The translations under genes were made by a program, and so were the position numbers. From the NCBI GenBank assembly GCA_000697335.1, contig JNEM01009578.1, positions 1 through 20,861 on the forward strand: 20,861 nt of DNA. Direction: 5' to 3'. Below, piece after piece: positions 1 through 9,429 of this stretch; position 1 is the first letter of the stretch, and each line of letters opens with the position of its first letter. The DNA is from Conidiobolus incongruus B7586 (taxonomy: Eukaryota > Entomophthoromycota > Entomophthoromycetes > Entomophthorales > Conidiobolaceae). Below the pieces are notes generated by a model. The model saw only the letters and a program-made list of their open reading frames with translations, was not told the origin of the DNA and ran no database searches.

Positions 1-2653
1 ATAAAATAATAAGTATATAAATTGAACTAATATTTTTTAAAATAAAAATTAAATAAAAAAATCTTTTTAAATATTTATTCATATTAATTAAATATTTAAT
101 ATATCAAATAATAATTCTTGAATTTCTAAAATTTCTCTATAATTTATTATCGTTCTTACTATATAAAATATATTATTCTATTAATATATTAATATTAATA
201 TAATTAATACAGCTAATATGTATTTTTTATTATTTTACTATTTTTGTTACCTATTATAACTTGAAATATTTTTATAATATTTATATCTATAATATATTAT
301 ATTCTTATCATTATTTATATTAACTAATATATTGAATACTTGAATAGACTCAATATTATATTTTACTTATCATATTACTACTATTGTAACTTTTTTATGA
401 TATGTTCAAGGCACCTTTAATTGCAACGATATAATTTATAAAATCAATAAGATATCAATTTAATATATCATATATTCAATTAACTTTGAATGGATTAATA
501 TATCCAATTTAATGCCTGATTATTGATTTTGAATTTATAATTAATTTATAATAATTTAAGATATTAATATATTGATATATTAAATTTAATTTAATAAGCC
601 TGATTTGAGATAATTTTGTTTAATTATTAGTTTTTTTTGATTAATATTTGAATTATAATATTTTTTATCAGTATTATTAAATATTATATTATTTAGAAGC
701 TTTTTGGTCACTTAAATTAATAAGATATTGAAATAATTATTTGTAAGATAATGGACATATATACAAATATATATATATATATATATCAATATTTAATATA
801 GTAAAATTATACTAATAATTATAAAAGCATAGCCAAATATTATAAAATAATTTTCAAAAGTTTATTTTTATTATTTAATTAATTTCATCTTTATCTTTCT
901 TATGAAAAATTAAAATATATTTAAATATATTATATAGTATTAGAAAATATATCCTTATAAATTTAAAATCATAAGATAAAATACTGGTTTTAATTTTTTA
1001 TAGGGTATTGTAGATTTTTAATTATAAACTAAAATTATATTGATAATAAATTTTGTATCTATCAGTAAATAAATCACTTTTAAATATAAAAGAAAATTAA
1101 ACAATGAAAAAGAATACTTTGTTGTAAGAAAATAAAGCAATAAATTCATAATACTTAAATAAGTTAAATATAATAGACTCGAAAAATATAAGTATTAGGT
1201 GATTATAAAGAATTGACAAAATATTAATAAAATTATGAATTCATATAGCAATATTAATAATAGTTATAAAATTAATTAAATTATTTAAAATTGAAAATTG
1301 ATATTGACTTCATAAGGTCCAACAATAGAAAACATAGTGAATATAATATTATTATATATATATATATATTATAAGCTTTTTAGATTGGTATTATGAATAA
1401 GATAATTTTACATCTTAATAGTTTTAATTAATCATAATTTATGTGTTGATTGAATTAAAAGATTGATAATAGGATTTTAATAACTCACCTCAAAAAAAGA
1501 ATTTGAAAATTTGCTTGCTTTGATTTTAGAAACTCATCTATATATATATAAGTATGATCAAAGCACTAAAATTCCAATATATACTAATATTTTTAATTAT
1601 AATAATAATCAAGTTTAATTGCAGTTTGATTTTTAATACTTCAATCAAATTAGTCATTTTACATAATTTTTAAAATTTATATATTAATTATTTTAATATT
1701 TGAAAAAAATTAATAAATACTAATAATATATTAAAATCTTGAAATAAATATAAATATCAATATACAACTGCCAGAAACTTTATTCCTAAAATAGAATCGA
1801 AAAATATTAAATTATGATTAATGTATGTTAAAATGCTATTTAGTTTCTATATTATATAAAAAACCTTCCCAGAAAGTGCGCAAAATATAATATCAAATAA
1901 GGATACCTCATTATGATAATTGATTGAATTTCGATGATTATTGATTAAATATTAGTAATAATTAAAGTATAAATAATGTCATAAAAATCACCTTATATCA
2001 ACTTGAATTGATTTTATAATTTAGATATTATATCTGATTGATCATATTGAAGTTTATTATAGTTAATAATAGCAATTTTAATATAATTACACTGTTTTAA
2101 ATTTCTTCTATCCAAATACAGAATTCAAGGTTACTAATAATTAAATAGTCAGAAAAATATTGGTGATATTCAATCTGTAATATATTTAACCTAATGAAAT
2201 AAGTAATTTGATTAAAAGATTATGCGGATTCCTATGAACAAATTAAAATTATCATTGTATTTTGATACAATCATTAGAATCCCGGTATTCTAATTGAATT
2301 TATCTTATTTGATTTATTTCAACAAATTCAAAATTTCTTATCGCATTAGTGATTGATACCTTATTTACAATACTATAGCCAATATTGATATTAATGTTTC
2401 AAAATATTACATTATTGTCAATATTGAAAGATATTTTATATGATAATAAGTATAGCAGTTGCTCACAATTCATCAAGATCCAGTAACATAAAATTATCAT
2501 TAAAAAATCATGTACCTATTATAAGATCGTTGATATATTTGATATAATAATATAAAGCGAATTTTAAAAAAATTTGCTCATTTAATATAACTTAGTCCGA
2601 TTAACAAGATAATCAATTTGCCAACAAATCTAATTTAGTAAAATTTCAAAATG
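1..2653. other. Gene-free, very AT-rich flank
   Basis: No coding frame, RNA gene or mobile element could be supported here. The stretch is dominated by short A/T words and small AT dinucleotide runs, for example around 765-786 and 1350-1370. From about 1860 to 2640 it is slightly less AT-rich, but all six frames are broken by stops. That part is probably the far upstream region of the cysteine-rich gene that starts at 2723. Confidence 0.6.
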
Positions 2654-2660
2654 TATAAAT
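2654..2660 (+). promoter_or_regulatory. Candidate TATA box of the first cysteine-rich gene
   Basis: TATAAAT lies about 65 nt before the inferred start codon at 2723. Position and sequence suit a core promoter, but TATA-like words are common by chance in DNA this AT-rich, so this is only a candidate. Confidence 0.3.
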
Positions 2661-2722
2661 ACTATGCAATAAGTAGCTAACTATTTGTATCTTTTACTAA
2701 TTTATAAATTAACAATTAAAAA

Positions 2723-3135
2723 ATGACAAGTAAAAAACAAAAATGATTTTATTTTGATACAGATATTAATCACTTTTTTAGAATCTGGTGATCATGTACC
2801 CCAGATGAATAGTTCTAATTATACGAATCCAGACAACAGCCAATCTACTCAAGGTCATATTACATATACAGGCGTTGGCAATGAGTCCGGTGGATGTGAT
2901 TGCTGTAATTGCTGTGAGTTTGATTGTGAATGCTGGAATGATTTTTGTATCTGGTAAGTACACCTTTATTACAATTTGAAAAATACATTGTCAATAATAC
3001 TTTAGGGGTGGTATGGTAATTCCTATGTGCATTGCTTCTTGTTGTTATATAACCGGTAACTTACTAACTTGTGGATTCGCTCCATGTAAAATTTGGAAGT
3101 CTATTTGTGGAAAAAAGTGTGAATCTTCAGAATGA
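2723..3135 (+). CDS. Cysteine-rich small protein, paralogue 1 (three exons)
   Basis: My model has exons 2723-2729, 2782-2953 and 3006-3135, coding for 102 residues. Both introns are 52 nt: 2730-2781 (GTAAAA...TTTTAG, phase 1) and 2954-3005 (GTAAGT...TTTAG, phase 2). The reading frame is kept across both joins and ends at TGA 3133-3135. The protein has no signal peptide. Residues 1-40 are polar and rich in Asn, Ser and Thr. A cluster CDCCNCC starts at residue 41, then comes CWNDFCIWGGMVIP (53-66), ASCC (70-73), and a tail ending in CGKKC. Fifteen of 102 residues are Cys. The model is supported by a minus-strand paralogue at 9035-9429 with the same exon order, the same intron phases and the conserved core. 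I do not recognise the family. Metal binding, disulfides, or palmitoylated attachment to a membrane are all possible. The tiny 7-nt first coding exon is the least certain part; the ATG at 2805 is the fallback start. Confidence 0.75.
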
Positions 3136-6100
3136 CAATGTTTATAAATTAATTTACTAATTGTTATTTTATTCAATACTCTTCTTCAATGTTTAAATAT
3201 TATCAATTATATTATAAATTCTATAAAATTTATATTTTTGATATTTTTTTTTGAATTCAAAATTATGAAATAAATTTGTTATAATAAAGAATTTGATTAT
3301 CAATTTTCTGAATTTTATTTTTTAATATAAGTCACTCTATATTATTATTGAATTTGAAATGTTATACTATCAAGATAATTAATGACAAACAACCTCTCTG
3401 ATGCTTGCTAAAGTATTATATATATCATTTTTTTATAATTATCGAGATATATCAATGTTATAAAAATAAATCATATACTCATATAATACAGTAATTAAGA
3501 CTTAGTTTATATGTTGATATTAATTATTATATACTTTTCACTCTCAAACATATTTTGTAACTATTATATTATAAATTATTTGACTAAATCAATATTAAAA
3601 TGATGTTTTTACTTTATTTCTACAGAAATTAAATAATTGTATTATTCCTAAATTAGTTAGATATAGTTAATATAATATGAATTATAAATATTAATGAATA
3701 GTATAAAACTAATAGGCTTTTTAACTATTAAAAACTCATTACTATATTTTAGCAAGCTTTGAGTAAATAAAAGATAGTTCTTATTATTAAAGTCTAAAAT
3801 TAAATATATACCAAATTAATTTAATTATTTAAAAAATTTATAAACTTGCAAGCATATATTATAACTAAGTATATATCTTGAATACTATAGGTTTTTTAAA
3901 TTATTTTTTATAAAAATTTTGTTAAAAGATTAGTTTGATATATTTTAAAATTTTTAAGTAAATTAATAGATATTATCAATCTACAATAATTATACCAATT
4001 TTAAATTTTTATTTTTAATAAAAATATTGTATTATTAAATGTTTTGTTTAAAAATTAAATAAAAATATCCTATAATATTATGTTATTTGATATTAATTAA
4101 TATTTATTTATAGATAATAAGTTTATTTATTAAAAACTATACAAAAGGTTGTTATAATATAAAATAATGACTTGAATCTATTTTAAATAAATAATTATAA
4201 AAGTAATTATATAAATTATTAATTTTAATCATTTAATATATTTTTTTATCTATATTTATATAAATTATACTTTAATATAACTATTTAACATTTTGAACCA
4301 TTTATTAAATAATAATTAATTTTTTTATATTTTTATTAGTCAAAATAAATATAAATTTCAATATATATACTATGAAAATAAAATAAAAATTAGATTTATT
4401 TTAAGTTCTAGCTGATATTAAAAGGTAATTTTTAATATAATTTGATATTTTATTAATTAGTCACAAAAATAATAAAAAATAATAATTTAAATTTTGGTAA
4501 ATTTGGAATGATAATCTAATTATCATTAATATAATAGATTTATAATAAATAATGGTTTTAGATAGATTATTATCTTTATATATTGTTTATCAATATCAAA
4601 TGATTTTAGATAATCTATGGTTAAGTTTTAAAAAGTATTAAAGTAAAAAAAATTTTTAATAATTATTATCAAAATTAAATATAATTATATCCAATCTAAA
4701 ATCTTCAGATTAAATTATTTTAATAAGCAATATTAATAAATATAAATATATATGTATAGTTAGAAAATACTAATTTTTATATATATTTTATATTTAATCT
4801 ATTTTTTAAAATTCAATGTATATTTGAAAAATCAAAAAATCAAATATTTGCCATTTTTTTCCAAACAAATAAGAAAAATATTAAAATATTCTTAAGGAAT
4901 CAAAATAAAATAATATGAAAAAAATATATTTAAACTTTCTAGATTGTATTATTTGTCATTAAAGTGTTAAAAATTGGTATAAAGGTGCTTTTTAATAGAA
5001 TTATAATCTTGATATATTTTATTCTTTTAAATAAATTCACCAGTTCTATATCTATCACAATATAGTATGACTATTATTAATTATCAATTTAAATTGATTA
5101 GAATTTTCTTATTTAAAACAAATTACTATATATTTCAAATATGCAAATATAACATTGGATCATTCTAAATATATATTCATTGTCTATAACTCAGTTATAA
5201 TATGCAAATATTATATATTAATTCAAGTTTTTTAATTGAAAAATAGGAATTAAATAGATAGAATATATTTTAATCAGTCTCTTATATTAAATTATAACAG
5301 TATAATGAGTTTATATTAAACAATTGTTAATTCTAATACGAATTTCAAAAAAAATCCAATACAGTTTATTACGAATATTCATAAATTATAATTATTCAAA
5401 AAAAGACTTTTATAAATGATAATTTACGAATAATTATGATAATTTTAATATTTTTTTACTTTATTATAATTTATTCTTTTCTATTTTAAAGTAATCATTA
5501 ATTTATAATCACAAATGTGAGAATTATTTTAATTAATGAATATCCAACTTTGTTTTGATACTAAAAAATTAGAAATTCCTGAATTGTTTTATTCAATAAC
5601 TATATCAACTAAATATAATTTATTCTATTATCCATACTCCATAATTATATTTGATTTAAAATAGTAAAATTATGAATAGTTGATAAAGTATATTCCAATA
5701 TAATTTGTTATTATTATTATATTATCATTATGTTAAATTATTATACCTCGTTTTAAACTTTTTTATAAAGAATTATTTAAATTATATTTTAATAAATTAT
5801 CAATTATAATAATTTTATAAAATTTTGTGTATAATAAATTTTAATTAAAGGATTAGCTAAAGAAATATATTTCAGTAAAATTAAGCTATTTTCAATTTTT
5901 CAATTATAGAATGGACGATAATATTATACCCATAATATATTATTTATATTTATCAGGTATTAATATCCAATTACTATGTTTGATAATAAGGTCTAGTAAA
6001 AAATTATACCAATAGATCATTATTTCATTATTGTTTAATAATTATCCTTTTTTATTAAACTTTCTTTGTTTTGAATAATAGGATAAATAAATAAGTACTT

Positions 6101-6798
6101 AAAAATCATTCTATCTAATATATTAGAATCAATCAAGATTATGACAATAATGAGGCAGGTTTATAACAACAAAGAAGTCATTAATTTATAATATCATCAT
6201 GATCTCATCGTTAATGAATTCATGTCTACTTTATATTAAATAATTTGATCTGCTCATCATGATCGATTCAACCTCAATCAGCCAATATACACTAAATGTA
6301 GAACTTAACATTCAACTTAGTCCAGAATAATAAGATATACAATATTAATTCCAACCTAGATCCATCATCTATATATTGGCAATCTAACAAAACTGTAATA
6401 CAAATTTAATATTATATCTTAGATATTCACATAATCTTTACGATCTTTTTAATTTTTGAGGAACAAACAACTAACCCAATTAAGCTTAGCTCAATATTTG
6501 GTATAAATTCTATTTTGAATTACCATCTCAATCGATCTCTCAATTTATAAATCCCCCGAATTAATCATTGAATAATTATCCCAAATACTTTCGATTCATC
6601 AAAAATCCATATAGATTTTACGATCATTCACTTCAATTGCCTGAACTTTTGTTTGATTGGTAAATTTAGGTGAGTTTTAGTAGAGGTTGAAGATCTGTTA
6701 CAAACTGATAGAGTTCTCCATATTTGGTAGTTGTCTCTTTCATCACCCTACAATGCCTAAGATTGTGTTTTAATTTGGAACTTGGTTAAGAATCCTAG
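3136..6798. other. Gene-free AT-rich intergenic region
   Basis: No gene could be supported. Poly-A signals for the preceding gene may be the AATAAA at 3269-3274 or similar words nearby. From 4.0 to 6.1 kb the DNA is nearly pure A/T. From about 6120 onward it becomes less AT-rich and markedly C-biased on this strand (14 C and 3 G in 6541-6600, counted by hand). All frames there are still interrupted, with no ATG frame above about 25 codons. That last part is probably the upstream and regulatory region of the membrane-protein gene at 6926. Confidence 0.55.
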
Positions 6799-6805
6799 TA
6801 TAAAT
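6799..6805 (+). promoter_or_regulatory. Candidate TATA box of the four-TM protein gene
   Basis: TATAAAT occurs 121 nt before the chosen ATG at 6926, at the edge of the C-biased upstream island. If transcription starts shortly downstream, the 5' leader would be about 80-95 nt. This is a candidate by position only. Confidence 0.3.
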
Positions 6806-6925
6806 ACACTACTGATTTCAAATATTAAAAGATTATTAGATAAAAAAATAATTTTTATATTTAGTCAAAATATATTGAACAAAAGTCGAAAGATTAATTA
6901 TTATTTGATTAAAATTGAATTAAAA

Positions 6926-7465
6926 ATGTCTCGATTGTCAATTCAGCCACTTTTGCCCATTTCTTCTTCTTCTTCTTCTTCTTCTTCTTCTTCGTCTATC
7001 TCTTTAGGTATTGCTTCACCCCGTCAAGCTGCTTATCCAGAGTTTAGAAATGCCAAACTCATCGAACAGAGTAACCGATGTACTCAAGCTCTTCTGTCTA
7101 TCGTATTTATCCTCCTCCTTCCTTCCAACTATGGCCAGGCGCCAACCTTGATCATTGGGCTGGTTTCTCTCATATTCAGTCTGTTGCTTGTAGAGGATCA
7201 CATGGTGGAGCGTGTGTTCCCAAATGCTACCTCAGAACCCCAAATAACAAGTAAAGTTCGATTCAGTGCATCCTTCATGCTTGCAGTTGCCTGGATGATC
7301 GTTGGAATCGAGTGGCTATTTCACCTTCTTGAGGCCAACACTGCAAGTCTTAGCTGCCAAGTAAGCTTCTGGGTGAGCTTAGCCTCATGGATGAGTTGGA
7401 CATTAAGTTTCACTGAAGAGCCATATCTAGCTTCGAGTCAGGGAAATATTGTGAGATTTGTCTAA
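6926..7465 (+). CDS. Poly-Ser-leader protein with four predicted membrane segments
   Basis: This single exon codes for 179 residues. The start is the first ATG of the protein-like part; the open frame before it lacks an ATG and is Lys/Asn/Ile-rich as expected of non-coding AT DNA. Residues 13-24 are a run of 12 Ser, followed by a polar stretch to about residue 52. Four hydrophobic segments follow at roughly 53-69, 71-89, 114-135 and 143-162, then a short tail ending in RFV. A polar N-terminus with four helices in about 130 residues resembles small fungal MARVEL-type or similar tetra-spanning proteins, but I see no decisive motif and assign no function. G and C content is clearly higher than in flanking DNA, which supports real coding. 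A candidate AATAAA lies at 7619-7624. A short intron at GTGAGA (7451) that would change the last few residues cannot be ruled out. Confidence 0.7.
   Translation: MSRLSIQPLLPISSSSSSSSSSSSISLGIASPRQAAYPEFRNAKLIEQSNRCTQALLSIVFILLLPSNYGQAPTLIIGLVSLIFSLLLVEDHMVERVFPNATSEPQITSKVRFSASFMLAVAWMIVGIEWLFHLLEANTASLSCQVSFWVSLASWMSWTLSFTEEPYLASSQGNIVRFV
6961..6993 (+). repeat. (TTC)11 microsatellite inside coding sequence
   Basis: Eleven perfect TTC units form most of the codons (read as TCT) for the 12-Ser run near the N-terminus of the four-TM protein. The period of three keeps the frame, so changes in copy number would only change Ser-run length. Confidence 0.95.
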
Positions 7466-8092
7466 TTTGAATCACACACTGCTAATAATTTAACTAATGA
7501 GATAATCTCCCATACATGCTATTCAAGGTGATTAATCATAGAAATACTAACCAACCATCTTTACGAACTATCAGTGTAAATATGATCTCCCTCTCCATAA
7601 CGCCCATATACCAAATTGAATAAAAAATTAATATGATTTTCATTACATTAGCATTCATACCACAAGCATATTTTCATCATAGAATTCCAACCCGAAAAGA
7701 TTGTTGAGTGGAATAAAATCAAGTTAACTACTCAAGTATTATCTCAGTTTAATCCTTCCACATGAGGTAAATTTAGGAAATGATTCAAGTTAACCTTTAC
7801 CACACATCCTTTTCTCCCTACCTCCAATCTTCCACCTCTCGTTATTATGATCCGCCCCAAAAACTCATGCCAATATTCACAAAAGGATCTACATCCTGGA
7901 GTAGGTAACCCCACTTTCATGTTCTAATAACTATTGATCATTTTGGATAGGATTGGCGAATTTCTATTCCTTTACATGTTTGTTTAAAGGTTCAAATATT
8001 TTAATTTTGTAATTAATATTCCTAAATTTATTTGATAATTTGAATTATTAATATTGAGAACCTAGTGAAGTTTAATTGATTATTGAAGGTAT
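7466..8092. other. C-skewed stretch with short competing open frames
   Basis: This stretch is far less AT-rich than the rest of the intergenic DNA and strongly C-biased on the plus strand (26 C, 3 G in 7801-7860). Three short open frames overlap between 7744 and 7987. Minus 7744-7920 is an ATG frame of 58 residues. Plus 7780-7907 is an ATG frame of 42 residues, which could be extended to 7987 by removing a 46-nt GTAACC...GATAG intron (7905-7950) with a CTAAT branch-like site. Another plus frame opens at 7847. Open frames on both strands suggest composition rather than coding. None resembles a known family, so I do not call a gene. Confidence 0.4.
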
Positions 8093-8165
8093 GCCCGGCT
8101 AGCTCAATCGGTAGAGCGTGAGACTCTTAATCTCAAGGTTGTGGGTTCGACCCCCACGTTGGGTG
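8093..8165 (+). tRNA. tRNA-Lys (anticodon CTT)
   Basis: The 73-nt gene folds as a canonical cloverleaf without an intron. The acceptor stem is GCCCGGC with GTTGGGT, including three G-U pairs. The anticodon stem is TGAGA/TCTCA, and the 7-nt loop CTCTTAA places CTT at 8126-8128. The T arm is GTGGG-TTCGACC-CCCAC and the discriminator base is G at 8165. Internal A-box (TAGCTCAATCGG) and B-box (GGTTCGACCCC, 8144-8154) sequences are present, so it should be transcribed by RNA polymerase III. It decodes AAG. CCA is not encoded, as usual for eukaryotes. Confidence 0.97.
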
Positions 8166-8177
8166 AATAAGTATTTA

Positions 8178-8189
8178 TTTTAATTTTTT
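8178..8189 (+). terminator. Pol III T-run terminator of tRNA-Lys
   Basis: Runs of T4 (8178-8181) and T6 (8184-8189) begin 12 nt after the tRNA 3' end. Such T-runs are the standard stop signal for RNA polymerase III. The T6 run is probably the effective one. Confidence 0.7.
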
Positions 8190-8563
8190 ACATTTTTATA
8201 TAAATAATTTTATTCTTTAATTTATTTCCTCTTTAACTTAATATAACTTTCATCAACCAGTGATTTTCATTCTCCAACACAATGAATTCATACATCATAA
8301 TTTTATTAATTATAAATATACAAAATTAATTAAAATTATTCTATTTGATTTTTATTGTTTATATTAAATTATTTAAACAATTATTAAAATATAATTTGAA
8401 TTGGTAAAACTTTGCATTATATGAGTTTTTTTTCCTTTAATCATTGTTTAATTATTTTCAAATCTTCTTCAATAATGTTCAATTGAATTATAAATTAAAA
8501 TTAAACTATTATTAATTATTTTATATTTGTTCAGTTAATAAATATTTTTATAAAAGTTAATTC

Positions 8564-8634
<71 letters not shown>

Positions 8635-9034
8635 TTGATTTAAATGAAAATGGTTAAATATTATTTAATTTGATATATTGACGGAGTTTAAACCTTATTT
8701 TATATTGTTGATCAATCAATTTTGTTTTCAAATTTAATTGATCATTATACTTATTATGCTCAATTTTTACTTTAAAGGTTAAATTAATGAATTAAAAACG
8801 AATAATATGTGTATTTATAGAAAAAGGAATTTAACTATAGTATCAATATTGTTGAACTTATTAATCTTCAAGTATAGTTTAATGTATTTAGTTAGTAAAA
8901 TATTAATGGATGATATCCTTATCACTATATAGAAATTGCAGCATGATAGATTACTAAATTAAAAATCCCTACTTATATCAATAAATTATTGATAAATTAG
9001 ACATAATGACAATATTTACACATTATCTAATATA
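8190..9034. other. AT-rich intergenic region between tRNA-Lys and the second cysteine-rich gene
   Basis: Apart from the AAT microsatellite, nothing recognisable is present. No frame of protein-like composition was found on either strand. The part below 9034 is the 3' side of the minus-strand gene that ends at 9035 and probably contains its poly-A site. Confidence 0.55.
8565..8634. repeat. (TAA/AAT)n microsatellite, about 23 units
   Basis: A perfect trinucleotide array of 70 nt. It lies between genes and does not overlap any supported coding sequence. Such arrays are prone to length change and to assembly error. Confidence 0.97.
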
Positions 9035-9429
9035 TTATTCATTACTATTTCTAGTTCGATTACCAAAGATAAAATTAAACAAACCGTATTTGGTCCACCC
9101 ACATCCGAGGATCCAACAACAAGAAGCACAACCTATTGGGATGACCATACCACCACTATATTGAAGCGAATTAATTTTGAAGTATTAAAGAAATTTGATA
9201 GTGTTAGTTTACAATATACAAAACTCATTCCAGCAATCTTCCCAAGTTCTTTGGTGATTATTTGGATTTTCACGGTTATTTGACTCTTCAGAACCTTGAA
9301 CTGTACTTGGTTCCACATATTCTGAAGAATTCATATGTGGGATTTGGTCTTTAGAATCTAATAACTTGATTAATAAGATGGCCATTTAAATAAATATATA
9401 TATATATTCATACTCTCTTTTTGTGACAT
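9035..9429 (-). CDS. Cysteine-rich small protein, paralogue 2 (three exons)
   Basis: This gene is hidden by introns, so no single frame shows it. My model, in transcription order, has exons 9429-9414 (16 nt), 9357-9213 and 9155-9035, coding for 93 residues. The introns are 9413-9358 (56 nt, GTATGA...TATTAG, phase 1) and 9212-9156 (57 nt, GTAAAC...TATAG, phase 2). Phases and positions match those of the gene at 2723-3135. Protein matches include an IPHMNSSEY-like N-terminus (VPQMNSSNY in the paralogue) and the core CWNEFCIFGGMVIP at residues 47-60, then ASCC at 64-67. The DNA match spans both sides of intron 2. The CDCCNCC cluster and the CGKKC tail of paralogue 1 are absent, leaving six Cys. 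There is no signal peptide. The family is unrecognised and the function unknown. The two genes point toward each other, about 5.9 kb apart. The shared splice phases make chance resemblance very unlikely. Confidence 0.78.

Noticed and set aside
7744-7920. Minus-strand frame with YWHEF resembling CWNEF of the cysteine-rich family
   Set aside because: Only a few residues agree, GGMVIP and ASCC are missing and no intron sits at the conserved place.
9006-9164. Plus-strand ATG frame of 52 residues (MTIFTHYLIYYSLL...), looking like a small secreted protein
   Set aside because: It is antisense to exon 3 of the minus-strand cysteine-rich gene, whose homology to the gene at 2723-3135 explains the low stop density.
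9133-9318. Minus-strand unspliced frame of 61 codons
   Set aside because: It reads through the intron and in the wrong frame of the second cysteine-rich gene; the spliced model is supported by the paralogue.
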